A DNA stretch of 64,000 nucleotides, from NCBI GenBank assembly GCA_945870855.1, contig CAMBTP010000005.1, positions 41,072 through 105,071 on the forward strand, written 5' to 3'. The stretch comes from Prosthecobacter debontii (GTDB taxonomy: Bacteria > Verrucomicrobiota > Verrucomicrobiia > Verrucomicrobiales > Akkermansiaceae). This document shows, piece after piece, positions 36,180 to 44,559 of this stretch. Every line of letters starts with the position of its first letter. Within the stretch, counting starts at the first letter, position 1. A program made the position numbers and the translations under genes. The notes beneath the pieces were generated by a model. That model was not told the origin of the DNA. It did not search any database and was given only the letters and a program-made list of their open reading frames with translations.

Positions 36180-37352
36180 TCATTCGTCATCGTCGTCAAG
36201 CGAAACCGTGACGGAATCCTCATCTTCTTGCGGAGCACCTCCGCTGAAGCCTACTTCGTTGGAGGGACGGAACCTGCGGTTGCCGTATTCCTTCTCCCAT
36301 TGTGCCTGGCATTCGACGGTGAGGCGGGCAAATGGGATCGCCTCAAGGCGGGCGGTGGGGATTTTTCTCTCGGAAATCTCGCAATTCCCGTAGGTGCCAC
36401 CTTTGATACGGCGGAGGGCTTGCTCGATTTCGTAGAGGGCGTCCTGTTCCTTGGCGAGGACGGAGAGTGCGAAGTCGCGGTCGTAGGCGTCGCTGCCCGC
36501 ATCACCTTGGTGCTGGCCGCTTCCTGACGCTTCGCTGCCTTCTGGCGCATTGCGAATGGTGTCACGGGTCATGCCAGTCATGGAATCGAAGAGTAAATCT
36601 CGGAGGTCAAGGAGGCGCTGATGCTGCTTCTCAATGAACGCTGCGGTGTGGGCACCGCCTGCACTTCCGGAGACTTTTGCGACCGGCTCGGCCTTGGGCG
36701 GGACGAAGGGTGGCTTCTTCGGGGCTGGCGGTGGCGGAGTGCTGACCAGTGAGGATTTCCTCGCGACCGGCTTGCTTGCGACTGCTTTCTTCTCGGGAGT
36801 CTTAACTGGAGATGACGCTGGGGGAGTCGGTTTTGTAGGAGCGGCCACTTTCTTCGCAGGCGCGGCTTTCTTCGCAGGTGCGGCTTTCTTCGCAGGTGCG
36901 GCTTTCTTCGCAGGTGCGGCTTTCTTCGCAGGTGCGGCTTTCTTCGCAGGTGCGGCTTTCTTCGCAGGTGCGGCTTTCTTCGCAGGTGCTGCTTTCTTCG
37001 CGGGTGCTGCTTTCTTCGCAGGCGCTGCTTTCTTTGCAGGTGCTGCTTTCTTCGCAGGTGCTGCTTTCTTCGCAGGTGCTGCTTTCTTCGCAGGTGCTGC
37101 TTTCTTCGCGGGTGCTGCTTTCTTCGCAGGCGCGGCTTTCTTCGCGGGTGCTGCTTTCTTTGCAGGCGCGGCTTTCTTTGCAGGCGCGGCTTTCTTCGCA
37201 GGTGCTGCTTTCTTCGCAGGTGCGGCTTTCTTTGCAGGTGCAGCTTTCTTCGCAGGTGCCGCTTTTTTTACGGAAACGGGTTTCTTTGCTGGGGCGGGCT
37301 TCTTCGCCGCTTTGGGGGCGACGGTTTTTTTGGGGGACGGTTTCGCAGACAT
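36180..37352 (-). CDS. DksA/TraR-like protein with a long AAPAKK-repeat N-terminal tail
   Basis: 390 aa in three parts: a basic N-terminus (KPSPKKTVAPKAAKKPAPAK); about 23 tandem copies of AAPAKK (residues about 29-167), like eukaryotic histone H1 tails; and a C-terminal DksA/TraR-like domain (FALSVLAKEQDALYEIEQAL, then IPTARLEAIPFARLTVECQA) ending in an acidic tail (SVTVSLDDDDE). The zinc finger is degenerate: of the usual C-x2-C...C-x2-C only the first (YGNC) and last (VEC) cysteines remain. DksA proteins bind RNA polymerase; the lysine-rich tail suggests nucleic-acid binding. It is first gene of the rpmG-rpsR operon. Confidence 0.85.
   Translation of the reverse strand: MSAKPSPKKTVAPKAAKKPAPAKKPVSVKKAAPAKKAAPAKKAAPAKKAAPAKKAAPAKKAAPAKKAAPAKKAAPAKKAAPAKKAAPAKKAAPAKKAAPAKKAAPAKKAAPAKKAAPAKKAAPAKKAAPAKKAAPAKKAAPAKKAAPAKKAAPAKKAAPAKKAAPAKKVAAPTKPTPPASSPVKTPEKKAVASKPVARKSSLVSTPPPPAPKKPPFVPPKAEPVAKVSGSAGGAHTAAFIEKQHQRLLDLRDLLFDSMTGMTRDTIRNAPEGSEASGSGQHQGDAGSDAYDRDFALSVLAKEQDALYEIEQALRRIKGGTYGNCEISERKIPTARLEAIPFARLTVECQAQWEKEYGNRRFRPSNEVGFSGGAPQEDEDSVTVSLDDDDE
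36849..37267 (-). repeat. 18-bp tandem repeat encoding AAPAKK, about 23 copies
   Basis: The unit is GCTTTCTTCGCAGGTGCG on the plus strand, varied mostly at third codon positions (ggt/ggc, gcg/gct, ttc/ttt), so the protein repeat is kept while DNA copies diverge. The array lies inside the DksA-like gene. The plus-strand open frame that reads as FAGAAF repeats is an antisense shadow. Confidence 0.9.
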
Positions 37353-37549
37353 GTTGGAAATACTCTAAAGGATTCTGATTTATGGTTGGAGAAAGATTTA
37401 ATTTTACTCCTAGCGTTAAAGCGCGGTGGAATAGCCCTTCAAATTAGCTGTTTCAAGGGAAAATTTCAGATTATCAAAAATATCTTTCGCCAGTCCGTGT
37501 GCCGGGAAGCTTGAATTGCCAAGATCTTTTCCTAATCTGTCCGCCCGAC

Positions 37550-38281
37550 ATGCAACTTAGCGCGATCCTCGAATCCCTTCTCATTGCCTCCCAAGAGCCA
37601 CTTTCCTCCGAGGAAATGGCGCGGCTCATCCGTGCCCGCGTCGCCGAAGCGGAAGACGTGCTGATCCGCGAGACCGACGAAGGCGCCACCCCTGCTCCGC
37701 TTTCTGATTGGCTGAGCGCACTTGCCCAGACCGCACCAGAGCAGGTTGCCGAAGCGATCGCCGAACTCAACCGCCACTACGAGCAAAGCCAACGCGCGTT
37801 CACAATCCTCGAACGCCCGACCGGTTGGAAAATCTACACACGCGTTGATTACGGAGAATTCGTGCGGCACCTTTTTCCCGGCAGGAAACCCGAGCGCCTT
37901 TCCGGCCCTGCGATGGAAACGCTGGCCATCGTCGCTTATCGCCAGCCGATTACCAAGGCCGCCATCGAGGCCGTGCGCGGCGTTTCGTGCGACGGCATGA
38001 TTCAGAAACTCCTCGACCGCGATCTCGTCCGCATCGGTGGCCGCGCCGATCTGCCGGGCCGGCCGCTCCTTTATCAGACTACCGATCTGTTTTTCGAACA
38101 CTTCGGCATCAACAGCATCGACGACCTACCGAACGCCTCCGAGCTGCGCCGCGTGAAACTTCCCGAGCCAAAGGAAGAAAGCGCACCTGTCGAAGAAGCC
38201 GAAAAACAGCTCGCCCTCTCCGCCATCGGAACCCCGTCTGCTGCTGCCGGCGAAGAATCCGACACCCCCGAACCATCATGA
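37550..38281 (+). CDS. scpB: Segregation and condensation protein B
   Basis: A kleisin-associated winged-helix protein of the SMC-ScpAB condensin. In 243 aa: MQLSAILESLLIASQEPLSS, two winged helices, and the diagnostic SGPAMETLAIVAYRQPITKA followed by GRADLPGRPLLYQTTDLFFE and FGI. The C-terminal 45 residues are acidic and Glu/Pro-rich. No scpA is adjacent. It overlaps pheA by 4 bp (ATGA), so both are co-translated. Confidence 0.93.
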   Translation: MQLSAILESLLIASQEPLSSEEMARLIRARVAEAEDVLIRETDEGATPAPLSDWLSALAQTAPEQVAEAIAELNRHYEQSQRAFTILERPTGWKIYTRVDYGEFVRHLFPGRKPERLSGPAMETLAIVAYRQPITKAAIEAVRGVSCDGMIQKLLDRDLVRIGGRADLPGRPLLYQTTDLFFEHFGINSIDDLPNASELRRVKLPEPKEESAPVEEAEKQLALSAIGTPSAAAGEESDTPEPS

Positions 38282-39348
38282 GCCTCGATGACATCCGCCA
38301 ACAGATCGATCTGATCGACCGAGACTTGCTCGACCTCCTATCGCAGCGCGCGGATCTCGTCCACGAGGTTGGAGTGATCAAAAAGCGCGACGGCCTGCAG
38401 ATCTACGCCCCCGAGCGTGAGCAAGCCTTACTCGACCGGCTCATCGCCATGAACCAAGGCCGCCTTCCGGAAAAATCGATTCGCGCGATTTACCGCGAGA
38501 TCATGTCCGCCGCGCTTGCTTTGGAGGACGATTTAAAAATCGCCTACCTCGGCCCCGAAGGCACATGGACACACCAGGCCTCGATCAAAAAATTCGGCCA
38601 CTCCGTTGCTTACTCACCGCAGCCGAATTTCTCGGATGTCTTCGATCAGGTTGCGCGGCGGCAGGCGAATTACGGGGTCGTGCCCATCGAGAACTCCACG
38701 GAAGGAGCCGTTTCCCACACGCTTGATCTGTTCGTAGATTCCTCCCTCCACATCTGTGCCCAGATTCTGTTGCGCATCGAAAACTGCCTGATGTCCGCCA
38801 TCCCGCGTGAGGAAATCAAAACCCTCTACTCCCACCCCCAGGTCTTCGGGCAGTGCCGGAGTTGGATTTTAAAAAATTTCCCCGAAGCGGATCTCGTAGA
38901 AGTCTCCTCCACCACCAAGGCAGCAGCACTCGCCAAGGAAAAATACCACGAAGGCGCAGCCGCACTAGGGGGTGCCCTCGCGGCCGAGATCCATGGCTTA
39001 GAACTACTCGAAACATCCATCCAGGATCGCGCGACGAACACCACCCGCTTCCTCGTGATCGGAGAGAAAACCTGCCCGCCCACCGGCAACGACCGCACCT
39101 CAATCCTTTTCGCAATCAACGATCGCCCCGGCTCATTGGTTAACGCACTGAAAGCCTTCGACCACCTCCACATCAATCTCTCCAAGATCGAGTCGCGCCC
39201 CTCGAAACGGAAAGACTGGGAATACATCTTCCACGTCGATCTCTCCGGCCATGCCGAAACGGAAAACGTCGCCCAGGCACTCTCCGAGCTTTCCGAGCAT
39301 TGTTCCTTCGTGAAAATCCTCGGCTCCTATCCGGACTCAGGCGAGTAG
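38278..39348 (+). CDS. pheA: Bifunctional chorismate mutase/prephenate dehydratase
   Basis: The phenylalanine branch enzyme, converting chorismate through prephenate to phenylpyruvate. In 356 aa: an AroQ chorismate mutase domain at 1-85 (DDIRQQIDLIDRDLLDLLSQ), a prephenate dehydratase domain at about 88-270 (AYLGPEGTWTHQA; VPIENSTEGAVSHT; the catalytic NTTRFLVI), and a C-terminal ACT domain at about 282-350 (SILFAINDRPGSLVNALKAF; SKIESRPSK) for phenylalanine feedback. Its start codon overlaps the scpB stop. Confidence 0.95.
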   Translation: MSLDDIRQQIDLIDRDLLDLLSQRADLVHEVGVIKKRDGLQIYAPEREQALLDRLIAMNQGRLPEKSIRAIYREIMSAALALEDDLKIAYLGPEGTWTHQASIKKFGHSVAYSPQPNFSDVFDQVARRQANYGVVPIENSTEGAVSHTLDLFVDSSLHICAQILLRIENCLMSAIPREEIKTLYSHPQVFGQCRSWILKNFPEADLVEVSSTTKAAALAKEKYHEGAAALGGALAAEIHGLELLETSIQDRATNTTRFLVIGEKTCPPTGNDRTSILFAINDRPGSLVNALKAFDHLHINLSKIESRPSKRKDWEYIFHVDLSGHAETENVAQALSELSEHCSFVKILGSYPDSGE

Positions 39349-39369
39349 GGAGATCCGCCATGATTCCAC

Positions 39370-40200
39370 TCATTTCCTCACCGGGAAATACCACTTCTCG
39401 CTGCGCACTATGTATTCCTTAAGCTGCGGGAACTGCTCCACCATGATCTTCTCTTCATGCGGGCCGCGGACAGCCATCTGGAGCTGGGCAGCTCCGATGA
39501 AAACAATGATGAGCACAATGGTGCGAAAGGGCTTCAGCGGCTCAGCCTCGATCTTGTGTTTGCCCATCTGATCCCAAATCGGTTTACCGAGACGCCTGGT
39601 GGTGAACCAGCTCATCGTCTGACAAAGGATGGCGAGCAGCCCCCAACCGAAACCAATGCCGGTGATCATCACCCGCAACGCACGCCAGACCGATTGTTTT
39701 AGCGCCAGCAGCGAGCCGTCCTCATTGGAAACTTTCAAGCCCATCAACCATTTCCCCGGGGTCGTCCCGAAGCGATGAATGAGCCATGCCTCGATCGCGA
39801 ACCATGGAAGTAACATCGAGATGAACAGCCAAAGGTTACCGATCGCGGAGCCGATGTCGCGCCCGCCCAGATACATCCCGAGCCACCAGAGAGCGGAATA
39901 GAAATTGAGATCCATCCAACGAGCCCAAAACCTCCTCGCAATATGGGTTTTCGGTTTCTCAACCGCCGTGGCCTCCATGTAGTCCTTCGGCAATGGTGGC
40001 GGGACGATAGCAGGAGCCTGTTCTTGCTGTTCCAAGCTGTTGCGGAAAAGCTCGAGTTCTCCGACAGGTGTCCACTCCGGCAAACCCTCGTGCCAGACCA
40101 TTTCTTCGGAAGTCATCTCACCGTGCTCGATCCTACTACGAATCTCGTAATCGGGATACGGCCCTGAGCGCTTGCCGTTGATGATGAGCCAGATTTCCAT
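39370..40200 (-). CDS. RDD family membrane protein with N-terminal GYF_2 domain
   Basis: 276 aa. Residues 2-50 are a GYF_2 domain (WLIINGKRSGPYPDYEIRSR; WTPVGEL). After a proline linker an RDD domain follows: RRFWARWMDLNFYSALWWLG and AIEAWLIHRFGTTPGKWLMG, with four likely transmembrane segments (about 95-115, 120-145, 165-190, 225-245). RDD proteins are poorly characterised membrane proteins, some with ion-transport roles. It starts 3 bp after the LolC-like gene and is probably in the same operon. Confidence 0.88.
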   Translation of the reverse strand: MEIWLIINGKRSGPYPDYEIRSRIEHGEMTSEEMVWHEGLPEWTPVGELELFRNSLEQQEQAPAIVPPPLPKDYMEATAVEKPKTHIARRFWARWMDLNFYSALWWLGMYLGGRDIGSAIGNLWLFISMLLPWFAIEAWLIHRFGTTPGKWLMGLKVSNEDGSLLALKQSVWRALRVMITGIGFGWGLLAILCQTMSWFTTRRLGKPIWDQMGKHKIEAEPLKPFRTIVLIIVFIGAAQLQMAVRGPHEEKIMVEQFPQLKEYIVRSEKWYFPVRK

Positions 40201-40203
40201 AGA

Positions 40204-41817
40204 TTAGAGATTGCGAAGGGATTTAGCGGCATCGCTGCGGGCGGCGAAAAACGCGGGAACGAGAGCGGCCAGCGAGCAAAGCACGAAGGCCATGAAACCG
40301 ATCACTGCCTGCTCGACGAGATCATTGTGTGCGGGAATCACCCCGAAACCGGTCAACTGCGCCGAAAAGGGATCGAAGCCGATCAAGCGCATCCCCTCCT
40401 GGACGACACCTCGGAAATGAATCACCACGCGCCCCAAGCCGACGCCGAGCGCCGAACCCAGCAAGCCCAGAAGCATGCCTTGATAGAGAAAAACCCGCAC
40501 GATTTGGCCGGGTGCCGCGCCAAGAGCTTTCATCACGCCGATCTCGCGGCGCTTCTGGATCGTGACGGTGAACATCACCGCCATCATCGAGAAAGCGGAA
40601 ACGAGAACGATGAAAGACAGAGCGAAATACATCATCACCCGCTGCTGATTGATGAGAGAAAAGAACGCCTGATATTGGTCGCCCCACGTTTCCACGAAAT
40701 GATCTGGCCCGAGCGATTTTCTCGCCGCCGCCGCGATTTCCTCCGCCTCATACGGATCCTCCAGCCGCAGCGAGATCCCCTGCACCTGAGCACCCAGCCC
40801 CGCCAGATCCTGCGCCAGCGGCAACGGCACGAAGAGTTCCGGCGTCACCGCCATCTGCGAGGCGGAGTAAATCCCAGCGACCACAGCCTCCTTCGGCAGC
40901 ACGAGACTCTTCAGCCCTTTCAAAATCTCGCCATCCATCTTCTCCGCGTCCGTTTCCATTAACGCGGTGTAGGACTTGTCGATCTCCGCTTTCGCTTCCG
41001 GCGTGAAACGGAACTCCACCGGCCGTTCCTCTTCATCCTCGCCGCGAACCCGTCCCTCAAGCCCCAACAGCAAAGCCTCGATCAACTCTCGCTCCGGCTC
41101 ACGGATCTCATCCGTAAAAATCTCATGAAGCGCCTCGTATACCTCGATCAGTTCCTCCGCTTTCACGGAAAAATTCTCGCCGTCTTTTTGCCAATCGCGT
41201 CCCAAGACTTTCGCCGCAATCCCCCACGCCTCCGCAAATGCTTCGCGCACTACGGGTTTCTCGGTGGCCTTGTATGCCTGCATCACACTCTCGAAATTCC
41301 GCGTGGAATAGAGACGGATCGTATCGCCCACGCGGAGATTGAACTGCGCAGCGACGATAGAGGAAACCACCGCCCGGTCGTCGAGTCCCATGTCCGCGCT
41401 GGAGTCGGGGAAATTTTTCCGGTCGAGCATGTCGGCAACACCTTTCACCTGCGCCGCGTCAGTCGTGTCAATGCCTCGGAAGGAAACCGGCCGCTGCCAG
41501 GTGCCGACGTCGAGGATCACGTTATCGGCCACGTAGGCCGTCGCAGCCGCGACCCCGGAAAGCTTCTCCACTTCTTTCGCGAGATCCTGCCAAGGCGGCG
41601 CATCCTCTATTTCCTCGGGCAAGGCTGGTGTTGTTGTCTTTACCAAAATGTGCGGTGTGAAACCTAACAGCCGCCCTTTCACATCCCGCTCCAATCCCGC
41701 GAAGACCGCCATGACCACTACCAGCACCAATACCCCTAGCAAAACCCCGATCAGCGAGATCAAGGTGAACGAGGAAAGCACCGCGCGACGCGGATTGAGA
41801 TACCGCCTCGCCAACAT
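40204..41817 (-). CDS. LolC/E-like lipoprotein-releasing ABC permease (FtsX fold)
   Basis: 537 aa. An N-terminal transmembrane segment SSFTLISLIGVLLGVLVLVV is followed by an extracytoplasmic MacB-type domain, then three C-terminal segments (YFALSFIVLVSAFSMMAVMF; VFLYQGMLLGLLGSALGVGL; a last one near 505-525). RREIGVMKALGA is the FtsX/LolC signature. The periplasmic domain carries an acidic helical insertion (about 165-285) not usual in LolC, which is about 400 aa. No LolD ATPase is adjacent. The start could not be extended because TAG lies 12 codons upstream with no start codon between. Confidence 0.85.
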   Translation of the reverse strand: MLARRYLNPRRAVLSSFTLISLIGVLLGVLVLVVVMAVFAGLERDVKGRLLGFTPHILVKTTTPALPEEIEDAPPWQDLAKEVEKLSGVAAATAYVADNVILDVGTWQRPVSFRGIDTTDAAQVKGVADMLDRKNFPDSSADMGLDDRAVVSSIVAAQFNLRVGDTIRLYSTRNFESVMQAYKATEKPVVREAFAEAWGIAAKVLGRDWQKDGENFSVKAEELIEVYEALHEIFTDEIREPERELIEALLLGLEGRVRGEDEEERPVEFRFTPEAKAEIDKSYTALMETDAEKMDGEILKGLKSLVLPKEAVVAGIYSASQMAVTPELFVPLPLAQDLAGLGAQVQGISLRLEDPYEAEEIAAAARKSLGPDHFVETWGDQYQAFFSLINQQRVMMYFALSFIVLVSAFSMMAVMFTVTIQKRREIGVMKALGAAPGQIVRVFLYQGMLLGLLGSALGVGLGRVVIHFRGVVQEGMRLIGFDPFSAQLTGFGVIPAHNDLVEQAVIGFMAFVLCSLAALVPAFFAARSDAAKSLRNL

Positions 41818-41987
41818 GAAACTGAAGGAACGTTTTTTGATACACTGGAACTAGCCCCATACTGCCGAGTTTATCAACCAAATCTCAAAATTCAAATTTC
41901 AGCCCTCAGACAAGAGCGGCAGCGACATCCTCCCACGATGCTGGAAACCAAGTCTTCCTTGAGTTTTGAAACTTGAATTTTGAATCT

Positions 41988-42851
41988 TCAAAACTCCCTA
42001 AGCAGCATCCGCTCTGCAATCTCTCTCAACCGCTCGCCGTTTTCCCCAAAAACCGACAAAGCCTCCAGCGCCTCCGCCGTGAGCCGCGCGGCCTCCGCCC
42101 GCGATTCCTCCAAACCCATCACCGAAGGATAGGTCACCTTCGCCACTGCCGCATCCTTGCCTGCCGTTTTGCCGAGATTTTCCGTGGTCTGCGTGACATC
42201 GAGGATGTCGTCGATCACCTGAAACGCCAGCCCGAGCGCGTGGCCGAATTTTGTCAGAGCGGCGATCTGCGCCTCATCCGCACCCGCCGACATCGCACCG
42301 AGGCGGACGGAAGAGGTGAGCAGCGCGGCGGTCTTCGCCTCGTGGATGCGAATCAACTCCTCCAACGAAAGGGATTTCCCCTCCCCCTCCAAATCCATCA
42401 CCTGTCCGCCAATCAACTTCCGGCTGCCTCCCGCCGTGGCCAGCTCCGCAATCATTTCCACGGATTTGGAGCGCGCCAAAACTGCGAAGGCCTCGGTCAG
42501 CAGCGCATCGCCGCAAAGAACCGCCATGCCCTCGCCAAAGACTTTGTGGCAGGTCGGTCGACCGCGCCGCAGGTCGTCATCATCCATGCACGGCAAGTCG
42601 TCGTGAACGAGCGAGTAGGTATGCATCAGTTCCAGCGCGCAAGCAGCCGCCATCGCATCTTCCCTATTCCCGCCACATGCCTCCGCCGCCGCAATGCAAA
42701 GCACGGGACGCAATCTTTTTCCACCGGCGAACACGCAATACCTCATCGCCGCATGGATCATGGCGGGCCGTTCATTTTCCGCCGGCAGGAAACGATTCAT
42801 CGCCGCATCCGTATCGTCAGCCGCTTTTTTCAAATATCCGTCCAAATCCAT
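41988..42851 (-). CDS. Polyprenyl synthetase (farnesyl/geranylgeranyl diphosphate synthase)
   Basis: 287 aa, all-helical isoprenyl diphosphate synthase. First aspartate-rich motif DDLPCMDDDDLRRG, second DDILD in FQVIDDILDVTQTTENLGKT, and GGKRLRPVLC near the N-terminus. The DDxxxxD first motif is that of IspA-type short-chain enzymes. Product length cannot be fixed from sequence. ATG 42851 gives MDLDGYLKKAADDTDAAM; longer in-frame starts run into a repeat-derived stretch. Confidence 0.92.
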   Translation of the reverse strand: MDLDGYLKKAADDTDAAMNRFLPAENERPAMIHAAMRYCVFAGGKRLRPVLCIAAAEACGGNREDAMAAACALELMHTYSLVHDDLPCMDDDDLRRGRPTCHKVFGEGMAVLCGDALLTEAFAVLARSKSVEMIAELATAGGSRKLIGGQVMDLEGEGKSLSLEELIRIHEAKTAALLTSSVRLGAMSAGADEAQIAALTKFGHALGLAFQVIDDILDVTQTTENLGKTAGKDAAVAKVTYPSVMGLEESRAEAARLTAEALEALSVFGENGERLREIAERMLLREF

Positions 42852-42948
42852 TGCGTGAAAATCTAACACCCAAGTGCCCTTGGAAAGCATTTTCCACGGA
42901 GACGGGCCGTCATTTTGATCGGTGGGTTGAACGCGAAGCATTCCGGGG

Positions 42949-42974
42949 GGAGCGCACGCGCCATCGCGTGCTCC
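42949..42974. repeat. GC hairpin related to 4001-4026
   Basis: GAGCGCACGCG-ccat-CGCGTGCTC, near-perfect arms with a 4-nt loop. The same motif with loop ccct follows recA. It lies in the 383-bp gap 42852-43234, where nothing else was recognised. Confidence 0.5.
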
Positions 42975-43234
42975 GAAGCGCGCCATCGCGGTTCGGCGGC
43001 TCTTTGCACGGAGGACGCTCATAAAATCCCAACGCACAGGCGGTCACCGGCCAGTTTCCGGCGAGGGATCCGGACACATCTTGCTATAGCGCGTGCGCTG
43101 AATTCATTTTGGCATTAATCGCTAACTAATTCCAAGTTCGATCCAAGATCGGAATTTAATTTGAACTTTCCAAAATCCAATTGCAAAAGCTGCCTTTGGA
43201 AAGCGGAGCAGGTGACGGTGAGTTCACCACGTCA

Positions 43235-44545
43235 TCAAATCATCCCGATTCCCTTGTAATCCCCACCGAGGATTTTCCCGATGTTCGGTGCCTTGAGCCA
43301 GCCGCCAAGGAGGTCGGCATAGACGCTGCGAAAATCCACCGTGTGCTTGAGATCGCCTTGCGAAAGATCGGTGAGGCTCGGGTATTTTCCGTAAAGCCCG
43401 CCCTTCACTCCACCTCCTGCGACAAACATGCAGGACGCCTTGCCGTGGTCTGTGCCGGAGCTGGCGTTTTCGGAAACGCGGCGTCCAAATTCCGAGAAAG
43501 TCATCAGCGTCACGCGCTTGTCGTTGCCCTGCTGCTTGAGATCGGCGAAAAATGATTTCAGCGCCGAGTCGAGCTGGCCGAGCAGGCGGTCATGTGAATT
43601 AATCTGACCGTTGTGCGTATCAAAACCGCCGTGGCTCACATAATAAACCCGCGTCGGCATCCCGCCTGCGATCATCCGCGAGACGAGGTTGAGATTCCGA
43701 GCGACCGGGGTTCCATCGTATTGCACGTTCGTTTTATGCTTCGAGGCGACCTCAAGGATCTTCTTCGAACTAACCTGCGCATCGAGAGCCACGCGTTCGA
43801 GGAAATCCAAGTTCGACTCCCCGGCAATCGCTCCCACTTTCCCACCCGCAGGCATCTCGATGGAGCCACCGTCGCTCGGACTATCATCATCGTCGTTCCC
43901 GGGTTGGTTCAGATCGGAGAAAAAATCTTCTGCCTGCGCTTGGTTTCCTCCGCTATGGATCCAGCGATAAAGCTCCGGCGAACTTAAACTCACCCCCGGA
44001 TTCCGCATCGCGCCGAAACTTTCCGGCGTGGATTTATTAAAACTCATCCCCACTGTGGGATCAACTCCCTCGCAGGCATTATCGAAATAACGACCCAACC
44101 AACCCGTGTTCGTGCGGTTCGTCGTGTCCGCTGTTTCCCAGATCGAGGTGGAGACGAAATGCGAGCGATTCGGGTTCGGATAGCCGACGCCCTGAACCAC
44201 GCCGAGCCGACCTTCCTTGAAAAGCGATCCGAGGAAAGGCATCGCGTTATTCAGCCCGATCCCATCGCCAAGCTGAATCAGATCCTTCGCCTTTTTCGCG
44301 AGCTTCGGCCTGGCCTTGTGGTAAGCATCATCGCCGAACGGGACGAGCGTGTTCAGCCCGTCATTTCCGCCCGCCAACTGGAGCACGACCAAAATCGTCC
44401 CATCCTTTCCGGTCGTGAATTGCGTGGATCTGTCGCGCGCCTCATCGCCGAGTTCCGCGAATGTCCTGTCGATAAATCCCGGCAATGTCCATGTCGCCGA
44501 AGCACCCAGCACGGCCGATCTGATAAAGTCTCTTCTCGTTTTCAT
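43235..44545 (-). CDS. DUF1501 family protein (DUF1800 partner type)
   Basis: 436 aa. MKTRRDFIRSAVLGASATWT carries a twin-arginine export signal. Family segments: LAGGNDGLNTLVPFGDDAYH, HGGFDTHNGQINSHDRLLGQ, TFSEFGRRVSENASSGTDHG. A Gly/Asp-rich low-complexity insert (GNDDDDSPSDGG) lies near 220. It belongs to the DUF1501 subgroup that follows DUF1800 genes, here 14 bp upstream; the two are co-transcribed. Unlike the DUF1501 at 10642 it has no cytochrome partner. The function is unknown. Confidence 0.9.
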   Translation of the reverse strand: MKTRRDFIRSAVLGASATWTLPGFIDRTFAELGDEARDRSTQFTTGKDGTILVVLQLAGGNDGLNTLVPFGDDAYHKARPKLAKKAKDLIQLGDGIGLNNAMPFLGSLFKEGRLGVVQGVGYPNPNRSHFVSTSIWETADTTNRTNTGWLGRYFDNACEGVDPTVGMSFNKSTPESFGAMRNPGVSLSSPELYRWIHSGGNQAQAEDFFSDLNQPGNDDDDSPSDGGSIEMPAGGKVGAIAGESNLDFLERVALDAQVSSKKILEVASKHKTNVQYDGTPVARNLNLVSRMIAGGMPTRVYYVSHGGFDTHNGQINSHDRLLGQLDSALKSFFADLKQQGNDKRVTLMTFSEFGRRVSENASSGTDHGKASCMFVAGGGVKGGLYGKYPSLTDLSQGDLKHTVDFRSVYADLLGGWLKAPNIGKILGGDYKGIGMI

Positions 44546-44559
44546 GGTGTAATTCTATT

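Noticed and set aside
36849..37267. CRISPR-like or satellite DNA
   Set aside because: The 18-bp period is in frame and varies at synonymous positions, as expected for a protein repeat.
36634..37368. Long plus-strand frame with FAGAAF repeats opposite the DksA-like gene
   Set aside because: It is the antisense reading of the AAPAKK array; the minus-strand product has a recognisable C-terminal domain and operon context.
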